The notes: generated from the letters alone by a model not told the origin. 64,000 bases of DNA from a virus (IMGVR_UViG_3300044732_001952:1-64000); one strand, 5' to 3'. Numbered from the stretch's first letter, positions 8,199 to 15,945 are shown. A program made the numbers and translations.

Positions 8199-9623
8199 AT
8201 GAAATTTAACTTATCTCAAATTTTAGAATCTACTATATTATTAGAAGGTAGAAGAGAAGATGTAATTAAAAAATATGGTGAAGACCATACCGAACTTGTT
8301 GATATGTTTGTTGAGGTTGACCCATCAGGAAATAACAAATATCTTGACTGGATGATTAAAACCGCTTTAGGTAAAAATCAAGATGACAGTATACCAATGG
8401 CTGACCAAATAGCTAAAGCTGTAGTGGACTATCATAGACTATTACCTAGAATTAAACAAAAAGATATTAATACTTATAAATCTTTATCTGAATTAAATGA
8501 TGTTGTTGCTCAAGCTTTAAAAGATGAAAAAGACAAAAGAATTTCTAAAGAAGCGACAAAAATTTATGACAAAGATGGTGTTGTGATTTACGTACCATTC
8601 ACAGTTGAAGCTTCATGTAAATATGGTGCTGGGTCTAAGTGGTGTATAGCTGGTAAAAGTGGTGATAATAATTTAAATACTTATTTTGACTCCTATAGTG
8701 AACACTCAAATTTCTACTTTTTTATTAACAATAATTTAGTTAATAGTGATAGTACACATTACAAATACGCTTTACAATGGAGATTTGATGGTAATGGTAG
8801 AGATTTAACTTGGTGGGATGCACGAGATGATTCACACAGTAACGCACCTTATTGGGTGACTCCTGATATGATGGCGGTTGTGGAAGCTTTTAATCCTTCA
8901 CACACTAAGAAAAAATTAGCTATAAAAATAGCTTCTTTCCTTGATGACCCTAAATTTGATGAGTACGCTAAATTTAAAGATTATATTACACCTGAACAAA
9001 AAACTAACGTGATTAGTAAAATTATTAAAAAAGGTGGACTTAACTCTAAAGCTTTTAGTATTTTAGCGTCTGACCTTAATGATAAACAAAAAATGGACTT
9101 TATCACTAACTACGTCAAAGGTACAGTTAACGCTAATGATTATAAACAAATGCAAGAACATTTAACAGAGTTACAAAAAATGACTTTAGTTAAATTCAAT
9201 CCATCTATTCTTAATAATATTGATGTTATGAATGACTTGAATAAGGAATTGACAGATGACCAAAAATATGAATTATCTAAAGTAGTTGACGCAAAACAAA
9301 TAAACAATACAGATAGTAAAGTATTGTTTAGAAAATGGTCTATGAGTGCTGAAGAAAGAGCAAAACACGGTCAAACTTCTTTCTATGTATTCTTATCTAA
9401 TCCAGAAGACTTAGTTGAGAAGATAGTTAAAGTTGACCCATTAGACCCAGAATCATATAGAACAATCAACATGATGAAACTAAGAAAACAAGTACAACCT
9501 GATACTTCAATGTATGGTATTAAAACTGAATCTGGTTTCCTTGATGATTACATTGGTAAATCTACATCAGATATACCTACTTCTGTTTTAGAAACTATAA
9601 AAGAAAAATCAACAAAAATTTAA
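8199..9623 (+). CDS. GAGSKWC-family protein, long member
   Basis: Start placed at the ATG at 8199 (MKFNLSQILESTILLEGR), one base after the HNH gene; the frame runs nine codons further upstream inside it. About 474 residues. The leader contains QILE-S and LLE-G, both (L/I)-x-E sites. DPSGNNKYLDWM matches the 2772 paralogue. YGAGSKWCIAG lies near residue 150. The C-terminal half is helical repeats of the form LNDKQKMDFI, LTELQKMTLV, LTDDQKYELS, spaced about 30-40 residues. Function unknown. Confidence 0.75.
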   Translation: MKFNLSQILESTILLEGRREDVIKKYGEDHTELVDMFVEVDPSGNNKYLDWMIKTALGKNQDDSIPMADQIAKAVVDYHRLLPRIKQKDINTYKSLSELNDVVAQALKDEKDKRISKEATKIYDKDGVVIYVPFTVEASCKYGAGSKWCIAGKSGDNNLNTYFDSYSEHSNFYFFINNNLVNSDSTHYKYALQWRFDGNGRDLTWWDARDDSHSNAPYWVTPDMMAVVEAFNPSHTKKKLAIKIASFLDDPKFDEYAKFKDYITPEQKTNVISKIIKKGGLNSKAFSILASDLNDKQKMDFITNYVKGTVNANDYKQMQEHLTELQKMTLVKFNPSILNNIDVMNDLNKELTDDQKYELSKVVDAKQINNTDSKVLFRKWSMSAEERAKHGQTSFYVFLSNPEDLVEKIVKVDPLDPESYRTINMMKLRKQVQPDTSMYGIKTESGFLDDYIGKSTSDIPTSVLETIKEKSTKI

Positions 9624-9629
9624 TAAAAA

Positions 9630-9662
9630 AAAAAAGGGGGACATTAAGTCCCCTTTTTTGTC
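9630..9662 (+). terminator. Intrinsic terminator
   Basis: GGGGGACATTAAGTCCCC followed by T6, directly after the 8199-9623 stop. Confidence 0.8.
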
Positions 9663-9749
9663 ACCAACAACCTCTTACCATCTAAATAAACTAACGAGGG
9701 GCGAAATTACGTTGTCAACATTATTAAATATATACTAAAACAGTAAAAG

Positions 9750-10208
9750 TTATTCTGAATAAATAAATTCTATAACACCACTATCAACATCAGCTTTGTT
9801 ATTGATACCCCAAATATCTAAAGTAGTGGTAACATAATAAGAACCATAACTTGTTAATATTTCTCGATACGAGACCAATGTACCATCTACATAAACTCTC
9901 ATAATAAAATGATATCCTTGTTGTGGCATAACATTGAAAAATACTTTGTCACCATCATGCAATTGCCAATACTCATACTTCCATATAAACCCATGTTGTA
10001 TTTGAGTTTTATTAATATAAGGTAAATCTGATGGTACATCATTATAATGTGGTGTACAGTTTACATCAATAGCATTTGAACTACCTGATTGACAACCCTC
10101 AATAAACTCAATCTCATACTTTATTTTGTGGTTATTAGGTTCTTTCTTACATGAAGTAAGGACAAAAGTAAAAACAAAAACGATGAAATATATAAAATTC
10201 TTTACCAT
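9750..10208 (-). CDS. Predicted lipoprotein
   Basis: 152 residues. The N-terminus has a hydrophobic signal and the lipobox LTSC (Cys 20), followed by KKE. The mature part is beta-rich with several Tyr and a few Cys. It is a single-gene unit with its own TATATTTG promoter. Phage lipoproteins of this size often act in superinfection exclusion; that role here is inference. Confidence 0.7.
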   Translation of the reverse strand: MVKNFIYFIVFVFTFVLTSCKKEPNNHKIKYEIEFIEGCQSGSSNAIDVNCTPHYNDVPSDLPYINKTQIQHGFIWKYEYWQLHDGDKVFFNVMPQQGYHFIMRVYVDGTLVSYREILTSYGSYYVTTTLDIWGINNKADVDSGVIEFIYSE

Positions 10209-10223
10209 AACTTATTATTTATA

Positions 10224-10231
10224 CAAATATA
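10224..10231 (-). promoter_or_regulatory. -7 box TATATTTG
   Basis: Fifteen bases upstream of the lipoprotein ATG, back to back with the ATATTTAT element of the divergent gene. Confidence 0.6.
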
Positions 10232-10254
10232 AGCATACTTTTTTGTTTGGCAAA

Positions 10255-10262
10255 ATATTTAT
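10255..10262 (+). promoter_or_regulatory. ATATTTAT start-proximal element
   Basis: Six bases before the ATG at 10269. Confidence 0.5.
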
Positions 10263-10268
10263 ATAAGA

Positions 10269-12164
10269 ATGAAAGAAATCATTAGAAAAATATTAAAGGA
10301 AACTGAGGAAGAGTTAGACAACTCAAACCTAATAGATTTACCAAAACATACTGAACCATCTAAGGGTGTTGTTGCTCCATCTCAAAAAGTTATTTCAGAT
10401 GTTTGTGAAAAAGAACAGTTTTGTAAAAAACAGGGCCCAATCACTTTTGGTCAATTAAGAACTTTAGTTGAAACTGCTCAAAATAAAAATTTAACATACG
10501 ATATCGGTGAGGGGGTTTATAAAGCCTTAATAAGATTGATACCGTGGTTTTTTCCACAAATAGCTGTGGCCGGTTTTGTTGGTAGTTCTATTAGGGCTTT
10601 CAATAAAATAATAAAACCAGGATTAGAAGATACTAGAGGTTATAAAAAATGGTGGGGTAGAACTTTAATTCATGTTATGGATGCTGTTGAGGGTGATATC
10701 CCTCACGAAGACCCCATATCAAAAATATTTTTTATCTCAGATGGTTTGTTACATATGATGGATAGAAAATTCAAAATTAAATTTGCTAGATATATATCTG
10801 AATTAGCAGCATCAAAACCAGATTCAGAACCAGTTCCAGAATATTTTGTTGAGAATGAATTGAGAAATTGGATTAATCAAAAGTTCTTATTAAGTCCACC
10901 ATTAGAACCAAAAACAATGAATGAATCTAAAGAATTAGATGACATTGATTGGATGAGGGGTGATATTGAAACACCACTTAAAGATTTTAAAGATTTAGGT
11001 TATGAATTGACAGATGTTCTTGGTTTTAACGTTAGAATATCTGAAAATTCAAGATTTTATAATGCCGACGATGAAGATAATCCAATAGAAGAAGTGGGTA
11101 TCATTAATGACGTTTACACGACTTTTGGTGATAGTTTACCCATACAAGTTAAATGGATTGGTCGTACAAATAGTTACAGTTGGGAGGATTTAATAGTTGT
11201 CAGCCAAGGAAATAAATTAAATGAATCTGAAGAAGATGATTGGGGTTGGGCTAAAGAAATTGAAGTAAAAACTGATTTAACTCCGGCACAAATTTATAAT
11301 AGATACCAAACATTCCCTATAGAAATAGTTGGTCCTTATATTGCTGGTCAATTTATAGATATAGAATATCGAAGTGGTAAATTATATTTTATTGCTGGTG
11401 ATTGGTGTGACCTTATACGATTATTTGAAGATAATGATGGTGGTTACAGTTATATGAATAGGTATCTAGCCAAAGCTGTTTTTTGTGATGAAGATTATTG
11501 GGAACCTTACTCAGCCAGTGACCTTATTGGTCGTGAATGGAAAAGTAATGTGTGGGATTTGGTTACAGATGACCAAAAAGCTTTAGAGTATATAAAAAAA
11601 TATATTAGGAAAGGTGGTTTTATAGACGGAGAATTGGAAAACGGTGAACCATTTAGGGAAGACATGTTATTAGATGATGATTTAATGGGTGACCTGATAA
11701 ATGAAGACGAAATGTTTGATGATTTAAAAATGGAATTAGGTTGGGCTTATGCAAGTTCATATAACAATGCTGTATCTAGTGGTATTTACACTACAGCTGT
11801 AGATAGTATTAAAGATTTATTAGGTCAACCTATATGGGAAAATAATAATCTTGTTTTTGAATCTACAGATTTAATTTTAGATGTAATAAAAAACAAAATA
11901 TCTGGATGTTGGGACAGTTGTAAAAAATATTATGACCCTGAAAGACATTATGACACTACAGAACATGCAGATGAAATAGAAGCTTTTGAAAGTTTTTGTG
12001 AAGAATGTATAGATGAACCATTTGGTCATTGGTCTTATTTTAATGATTTCTATGCTGATGTCTTGGACGAAGAAAATGAAGATTTAAGCCCACATTACAG
12101 TGATTACGCCACCAATTCAGATATGAAAGAATATTTTTTAGAAGACCTTTATAGTAGAATATAA
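10269..12164 (+). CDS. Multi-module LKE-type protein, possible polyprotein
   Basis: 631 residues beginning MKEIIRKILKETEEELDNS, the capsid-targeting-like leader. Residues ~75-150 carry a hydrophobic segment (IRLIPWFFPQIAVAGFVG). Two internal copies of the mature-type junction occur: TMNESKELDDIDWM near 217 and KLNESEEDDWGWA near 317, each resembling the x-E-S...D-W start of neighbouring single-module proteins. The modules between them are acidic, Trp/Tyr-rich and unrecognised; the C-terminal module has a CWDSC and CEEC pair. Inference: cut by the prohead protease into at least three head-packaged pieces. Confidence 0.7.
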   Translation: MKEIIRKILKETEEELDNSNLIDLPKHTEPSKGVVAPSQKVISDVCEKEQFCKKQGPITFGQLRTLVETAQNKNLTYDIGEGVYKALIRLIPWFFPQIAVAGFVGSSIRAFNKIIKPGLEDTRGYKKWWGRTLIHVMDAVEGDIPHEDPISKIFFISDGLLHMMDRKFKIKFARYISELAASKPDSEPVPEYFVENELRNWINQKFLLSPPLEPKTMNESKELDDIDWMRGDIETPLKDFKDLGYELTDVLGFNVRISENSRFYNADDEDNPIEEVGIINDVYTTFGDSLPIQVKWIGRTNSYSWEDLIVVSQGNKLNESEEDDWGWAKEIEVKTDLTPAQIYNRYQTFPIEIVGPYIAGQFIDIEYRSGKLYFIAGDWCDLIRLFEDNDGGYSYMNRYLAKAVFCDEDYWEPYSASDLIGREWKSNVWDLVTDDQKALEYIKKYIRKGGFIDGELENGEPFREDMLLDDDLMGDLINEDEMFDDLKMELGWAYASSYNNAVSSGIYTTAVDSIKDLLGQPIWENNNLVFESTDLILDVIKNKISGCWDSCKKYYDPERHYDTTEHADEIEAFESFCEECIDEPFGHWSYFNDFYADVLDEENEDLSPHYSDYATNSDMKEYFLEDLYSRI

Positions 12165-12194
12165 AAAAGGGGACCCGAAGGTCCCTTTTTTGTT
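12164..12194. terminator. Bidirectional intrinsic terminator
   Basis: AAAAAGGGGACCCGAAGGTCCCTTTTTT: perfect GGGACC stem, tetraloop CGAA, A and T runs on both sides. Confidence 0.8.
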
Positions 12195-12201
12195 TTTGAA
12201 C

Positions 12202-12323
12202 AGTGAGGGAGGGAATTAAACCCTCCGATGAATCTTTTCGTGTTTCGGTTTTTCATCCGACAACCTTATTTAGGGAAACCAATCCCACCGTCATGGGACC
12301 GTGTATGCTCTCCACCACTCACT
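12202..12323 (-). ncRNA. tRNA-like structured RNA
   Basis: On the minus strand AGTGAG at the 5' end pairs with CTCACT at the 3' end. A T-arm-like hairpin GGAGGG-TTTAATT-CCCTCC stacks directly on it. The centre is about 75 nt with no normal D or anticodon arm. It looks like a degenerate or repurposed tRNA. Confidence 0.4.
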
Positions 12324-12407
12324 TTAATACAAAGATATGTTAAATTTTTAAATAATCAATATTTTGTTAATATTTTTTTTAAAAAAGGTTTGATTATTTT
12401 AATTTTT

Positions 12408-13169
12408 TTAAGTAAGAGAGGTTTTATATTTTCTATCAAACCAAAATGTACGTCCTTTTGAATCAACAATTTTTTCTTTTTTCCCATAACATTGTAACCA
12501 TTCTCTAAAAGTAACCTTGTCATCAAAGTAAGGGTTAGTCCATTGTAAAAGTTGTCCACCGCCTAATTGGTATGCCTCCATTACAATATCTCTACAAAGT
12601 TCTAACATTAATTGGTTGTTGATTGACTCCCTAGAAGATACAAAAGGGTTTTGGTTAGAGCGGTCTAATATTTCGGCACGTAGATAGTTGCCCAAACCGT
12701 TAAAATATTTTTGGTCTAACATCAATTCATAGATTGATTTATCGAATATTTTTTTGTGTGAATTGTTTTTTAGATTGGTAACAAAATCATCCCATTCGGT
12801 TAACATACAAGGACCACGGTTATCAGACCAACCTTCGACCCATTTCCATCTAGAAAAACGCCTAAAATCAACTAAGGCAAGTGTATAACCATCTGTGGTA
12901 TCAAACATTAGATGAGCGTGTTTGGGTTCTTCTCCTGTTTTAACAAAAACCCAATTACCCGACATCCCCATATTACACAATAACTTTTTATTATTAATTT
13001 GTAATATCAATTCTTTACCACGGTTGTGAGCCTTTATTTTGAACTCACCCCCAATTATTAATTCAGGATTTTTGTTTTGTGGTGATTTTTTAACTTTGTT
13101 GAAAGTTCTTTTATCTGAAACATAATTTATATATTCAGACATTATTTTTACCTCAGCTAATTCTGGCAT
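12408..13169 (-). CDS. Fpg/Nei-family DNA glycosylase, zincless
   Basis: 253 residues. MPELAEV supplies the catalytic Pro2 and Glu3 of formamidopyrimidine-DNA glycosylase/endonuclease VIII. GLGNYLRAEIL is the helix-two-turn-helix motif. The C-terminal zinc finger is replaced by CYGKKEKIVDSKGRTFWFDR, which keeps the finger-tip Arg but not the four Cys, as in NEIL1-type zincless fingers. Expected role: excision of oxidised bases from phage or host DNA. A TACTTTTG box lies 11 bases upstream. Confidence 0.88.
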   Translation of the reverse strand: MPELAEVKIMSEYINYVSDKRTFNKVKKSPQNKNPELIIGGEFKIKAHNRGKELILQINNKKLLCNMGMSGNWVFVKTGEEPKHAHLMFDTTDGYTLALVDFRRFSRWKWVEGWSDNRGPCMLTEWDDFVTNLKNNSHKKIFDKSIYELMLDQKYFNGLGNYLRAEILDRSNQNPFVSSRESINNQLMLELCRDIVMEAYQLGGGQLLQWTNPYFDDKVTFREWLQCYGKKEKIVDSKGRTFWFDRKYKTSLT

Positions 13170-13180
13170 ATTTTTTTTTA

Positions 13181-13188
13181 CAAAAGTA
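13181..13188 (-). promoter_or_regulatory. -7 box TACTTTTG
   Basis: TAnnTTTG match upstream of the glycosylase ATG at 13169. Confidence 0.5.
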
Positions 13189-13204
13189 ATAATAAATAAT
13201 TAAT

Positions 13205-13714
13205 CTACATAACAATAGTACAATAATCGTAATGTAAAGTTATTTCTAATTCGGGTTGCTCAAAATCTAAGTAAGTATTACTATAGTGTAAAGAACTACA
13301 AAAACAACCTCTTAAATCCCATCTACTAATAACAACACCTGTTGGGTCTAACCTTGATATGGTTGAATTAATTTTTCTTCCAGTAATATTATAATCATTA
13401 AACCAATCACGAATTCTACTGTAAAATAAATTTCTATGAGTTTCATCACCAATAACATCTCTAATCACAACCTGTACGGGTTGCCATTGTGGTCGGTACA
13501 TATCAAATTCTCGGTGTCCTCTTGTTATAGAAACTGATGGCAATTCACAATTAACAAGACAATTAAACATAGTGTCACCAAGAGGAAATTCCATCAGATA
13601 CCTATTTTGTCTCATCGGTTCATAAGCAACGTAATTAATACCAAGTGATACAAATTCACTCTTTTTTTTGGCTTTAAATTCGTTAAATTTTTTTAATTTC
13701 TTTTTTGGTTCCAT
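13205..13714 (-). CDS. gp19-like tail tube protein
   Basis: 169 residues. After a basic N-terminal extension (MEPKKKLKKFNEFKAKKK), NRYLMEFP, then NCELPSVSI, then the C-terminal FEQPELEITLHYDYC follow the layout of T4 gp19 family tail tube proteins (FEVTLALDYW at the end of T4 gp19). It is isolated here among non-structural genes. The first residues resemble those of the gp23-like ORF at 42034-42270 (MEPKKLLK). Confidence 0.65.
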   Translation of the reverse strand: MEPKKKLKKFNEFKAKKKSEFVSLGINYVAYEPMRQNRYLMEFPLGDTMFNCLVNCELPSVSITRGHREFDMYRPQWQPVQVVIRDVIGDETHRNLFYSRIRDWFNDYNITGRKINSTISRLDPTGVVISRWDLRGCFCSSLHYSNTYLDFEQPELEITLHYDYCTIVM

Positions 13715-13750
13715 TTAATAAACCTAATTGGTTTTTTATTAAAATAAATC

Positions 13751-13758
13751 ATATTTAT
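13751..13758 (+). promoter_or_regulatory. ATATTTAT start-proximal element
   Basis: Six bases before the ATG at 13765. Confidence 0.5.
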
Positions 13759-13764
13759 ATATTA

Positions 13765-14358
13765 ATGAGAAAAATATTAACCATCACACTGTTTTTATTT
13801 ATAATACTTAAAACGTTTTCACAAAGTAAACTTCGTGATAGTATCTATATAGAAACCCAAATTTTTACTTTGGTTTATTCAGAGAAATTAGAACAACCAA
13901 AATGGATTGAATATGTTGTAGAATGCCCTACAGGAAATGCCTCAAGAAAGGGTATGGATTTTTATAGTAATGATTCAATTAAGACATCAGACAATCAAGA
14001 TTATATTAACAACATTTGGGATAAAGGTCATATGGCTCCAGCAGCCGATTTTAATTGTACCAAAGAAATGTTAAAAATGACTTTTAGTTATTTAAATTGT
14101 GTTTTACAAAATCAAGATTTAAATAGAACTACATGGAGATTATTAGAAGAACATGAAAGGACTTTGGCTTTAAAATATGAAGTAACTGTTGAAATAAGAT
14201 GTGTATTTTCAAAAAAATCTGTTGTACTACCTTCGGGAGCTACAATACCAGACGGATTTTATAAAATAATAAATTATGATGGTAAGAAAGAAACTTATTA
14301 TTTTAAAAATGAAAAACCACTAACAACAGACTATAAAAAATTTTTAATAACCCAATAG
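13765..14358 (+). CDS. Secreted DNA/RNA non-specific endonuclease
   Basis: Start taken at 13765 (MRKILTITLFLFIILKTFS, then Q), a signal peptide; the frame extends 20 codons upstream without one. About 197 residues. DKGHMAPAADF is the DRGH-type catalytic motif of the NucA/Serratia nuclease family (beta-beta-alpha-Me fold); QNQDLNRTTW matches the Mg-binding N region. Predicted to act in the periplasm or outside the cell, perhaps clearing extracellular or competing DNA. It could also aid nucleotide salvage. Confidence 0.85.
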   Translation: MRKILTITLFLFIILKTFSQSKLRDSIYIETQIFTLVYSEKLEQPKWIEYVVECPTGNASRKGMDFYSNDSIKTSDNQDYINNIWDKGHMAPAADFNCTKEMLKMTFSYLNCVLQNQDLNRTTWRLLEEHERTLALKYEVTVEIRCVFSKKSVVLPSGATIPDGFYKIINYDGKKETYYFKNEKPLTTDYKKFLITQ

Positions 14359-14374
14359 TTTTAAATTAATAATC

Positions 14375-14425
14375 ATGGAAGATTTGCTAGATGACTATGA
14401 TTGGCACCCTGACCAATCTTTGTAA
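14375..14425 (+). CDS. Possible 16-residue peptide
   Basis: ATG to TAA frame reading MEDLLDDYDWHPDQSL, 16 bases after the nuclease stop and before a terminator. Acidic with a D-W pair. Too short to be sure it is translated. Confidence 0.25.
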   Translation: MEDLLDDYDWHPDQSL

Positions 14426-14430
14426 AATAA

Positions 14431-14458
14431 AAAACCCACTTAGTAGTGGGTTTTTTTT
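14431..14458. terminator. Bidirectional intrinsic terminator
   Basis: AAAACCCACTTAGTAGTGGG followed by T8 between convergent genes. Confidence 0.8.
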
Positions 14459-14936
14459 ATTTATTATCATCTCCTAAAGATTTAATTAAATCTCTAATTT
14501 TTGCCGCTTCTTCGTATTTTTCATCAGAAATTGCCTGATTTAGTTTTTTAGTTAAAAGTTTTATTGTATCAATCTCAGGTTCTTTTCTATATTTAGATAC
14601 TCTACCTTCAAATGGATTGAAATATTGGTTTCTACTAAAAGAACTAAAACTAGTAGAACCATCGGGTGACAACCAATTTCTTTTTTCCCATTCACCGTTT
14701 TCATCATTACCCTTTTCAAGTCCCATATCATCATTAAGTTGTGATAATATTTTTCTTAAAGAATCCATATCAAAAGGCTCTATGTTCATTGGATGTGAAC
14801 CAAAAAAACTATTATTTTGTGAACCTAAATTTTTTTTCATAAAACTTTCAAGACCTGACTGATACATATTCAAAAATCTTAAAAATTCTTTATTAAACTC
14901 TTCATCACTCATACCATTAAATCCAAAATCACTCAT
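14457..14936 (-). CDS. UVR-motif protein
   Basis: 159 residues. The C-terminal 35 residues (LNQAISDEKYEEAAKIRD) are the UVR helical hairpin found in UvrB, UvrC and McsA/ClpC-type proteins. The N-terminal part is low-complexity, Phe/Ser/Asn-rich. Known role of UVR motifs: protein-protein contacts. The partner is unknown here. ATATTTAT lies 16 bases upstream. Confidence 0.7.
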   Translation of the reverse strand: MSDFGFNGMSDEEFNKEFLRFLNMYQSGLESFMKKNLGSQNNSFFGSHPMNIEPFDMDSLRKILSQLNDDMGLEKGNDENGEWEKRNWLSPDGSTSFSSFSRNQYFNPFEGRVSKYRKEPEIDTIKLLTKKLNQAISDEKYEEAAKIRDLIKSLGDDNK

Positions 14937-14952
14937 ATTTTATTTTTTTATT

Positions 14953-14960
14953 ATAAATAT
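14953..14960 (-). promoter_or_regulatory. ATATTTAT element
   Basis: Sixteen bases upstream of the ATG at 14936, in the context ATATTTATAATAAA. Confidence 0.45.
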
Positions 14961-14984
14961 AATACAGATTTAAATTTTGTCAAT

Positions 14985-15019
14985 AAAAAACCCCACACTT
15001 ATTCGAAATCGGTGTGGGG
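14985..15019 (-). terminator. Terminator after the tRNA-Met/small RNA unit
   Basis: CCCCACAC stem with a 13-nt loop followed by T6 on the minus strand. Confidence 0.75.
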
Positions 15020-15128
15020 CGTAAAACTCTAGAACCTGAGAACTAGAGGGTCCCGTTGTTTCCAACGGTGGGGTTAAAAGACCTATCCTGGGACGCTGTT
15101 CTTATGGGTAGCGTGATAGGTACTATTA
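14985..15128 (-). ncRNA. Four-hairpin small RNA
   Basis: On the minus strand: outer ACCTATC/GATAGGT helix, then CCGTTGGAAACAACGG, then CTCTAGTTCTCAGGTTCTAGAG, then a terminator hairpin CCCCACAC...GTGTGGGG with T6. No ORF. Directly downstream of the tRNA-Met gene at 15130, so it may be released from the same transcript. Confidence 0.5.
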
Positions 15129-15129
15129 G

Positions 15130-15202
15130 TAGCGGGAGCTGGACTCGAACCAGCGGCCTTCAGGTTATGAGCCTGCTGAGATACCAACTTCTCCATCCCA
15201 CA
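15130..15202 (-). tRNA. tRNA-Met (CAT), possible initiator
   Basis: 73 nt. Loop CTCATAA, T-arm GCTGG-TTCGAGT-CCAGC, acceptor TGTGGGA/TCCCGCT. The unpaired 1-72 position (T-T) is an initiator-like trait. No CCA encoded. Confidence 0.85.
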
Positions 15203-15210
15203 ATATATGG

Positions 15211-15497
15211 TATATAAGGGAGGATTCGAACCTCCACGAACTTATTCAAAACTAGGTTTCTTTCAGTCCATACATTTTACAAGAGTCTAAGGATTTAATT
15301 CTATCATATTATTAAATCTATCTATATAACTTGTTACAGTTGGTTTTTAAAGAGTACCGTAACCAAACCTCTTGACCAGTCTGATTATAGACCACCAAGA
15401 TTAGCTAAATCTAAGGTCTTTTAGGCTTTTACAGAACTCCCAATCTAACCTTACTCTCTTTTCAAACGTAAGCGTCTACCAATTCCGCCACTTATAT
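15211..15497 (-). tRNA. Interrupted tRNA (long-variable-arm type)
   Basis: Acceptor ATATAAG/CTTATAT plus A73, T-arm GGAGG-TTCGAAT-CCTCC and a D-arm of tRNA-Leu type (GGCGGAATTGGTAGACGC) lie 287 nt apart in total. The 5' half ends ...TACGT-TTG and the 3' half resumes TTG-TAAA-ATGTA; TACGT pairs with ATGTA as an anticodon stem. The intervening ~200 nt are structured and lack an ORF, consistent with an intron (group I is one option). Joined at the shared TTG, the loop reads TTGTAAA (anticodon GTA, Tyr), which conflicts with the Leu-like D-arm, so identity is open. Confidence 0.55.
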
Positions 15498-15505
15498 GTA
15501 TTATT

Positions 15506-15514
15506 TCAAAGAAC
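15506..15514 (-). promoter_or_regulatory. boxA-like motif GTTCTTTGA
   Basis: Nine bases 5' of the interrupted tRNA. It follows an inverted repeat ATCACATAG/CTATGTGAT that brackets the spacer from the upstream tRNA-like gene. Confidence 0.55.
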
Positions 15515-15586
15515 TTTATCACATAGCTGTAGATTTACTCTACTATTTACTCACTAGATAATGATAGTGATACTATGTGATTAGTG

Positions 15587-15695
15587 TACACAAAGAAGGA
15601 TTCGAACCTCCAAAACCTACTTTTATCGACCCGAAGGTAGATTATTTTCGGTCAGAGTTGTTACACCCCGTGTTTACCAATTTCACCACTTGTGT
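15587..15695 (-). tRNA. tRNA or tRNA-like gene, anticodon unassigned
   Basis: 109 nt. Acceptor ACACAAG/TTTGTGT plus A73, D-arm GTGAAATTGGTAAACAC and T-arm GGAGG-TTCGAAT-CCTTC are clear. The central ~60 nt are about 20 nt longer than a class II tRNA and give no canonical anticodon arm. May be a class II tRNA with an insertion, or a tRNA-like RNA. Confidence 0.45.
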
Positions 15696-15757
15696 ATGTT
15701 TTTTATTTGTTTAACAAAGATAATAACTTTTTTTTAATCTGTCAATTTTTTTTTTAA

Positions 15758-15922
15758 TTATTTTAAGACCATGTATTTTACCCCATCAACAATCTTAACC
15801 ATATATTTCCCTTGGTCCTTTGTTTTACCTTGGGAACGTTTTGTGGACTTTGCTGTTTTTGTGTTCTTCTCTGTTTCACCATACTTGTTGGCAATAACCT
15901 GTTTCATCGAAAATCTTTCCAT
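15758..15922 (-). CDS. Small basic protein, 54 aa
   Basis: Reads MERFSMKQVIANKYGE, then Lys/Thr-rich, ending KIVDGVKYMVLK. Basic, with a short beta-hairpin-like C-terminus. Preceded by a TATATTTG box 15 bases upstream. Function unknown; charge suggests nucleic-acid contact. Confidence 0.65.
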   Translation of the reverse strand: MERFSMKQVIANKYGETEKNTKTAKSTKRSQGKTKDQGKYMVKIVDGVKYMVLK

Positions 15923-15937
15923 AATTTTTATTTTTTA

Positions 15938-15945
15938 CAAATATA
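15938..15945 (-). promoter_or_regulatory. -7 box TATATTTG
   Basis: Fifteen bases upstream of the ATG at 15922. Confidence 0.6.

Noticed and set aside
12228-12559. Open frames on + and - near 12.2-12.6 kb
   Set aside because: One covers the tRNA-like RNA, the other is an out-of-frame shadow of the Fpg/Nei gene; no start signals.
15211-15497. Firm call of a group I intron
   Set aside because: I could not identify a convincing P3-P7 core by eye; kept as an interrupted tRNA with group I as one option.
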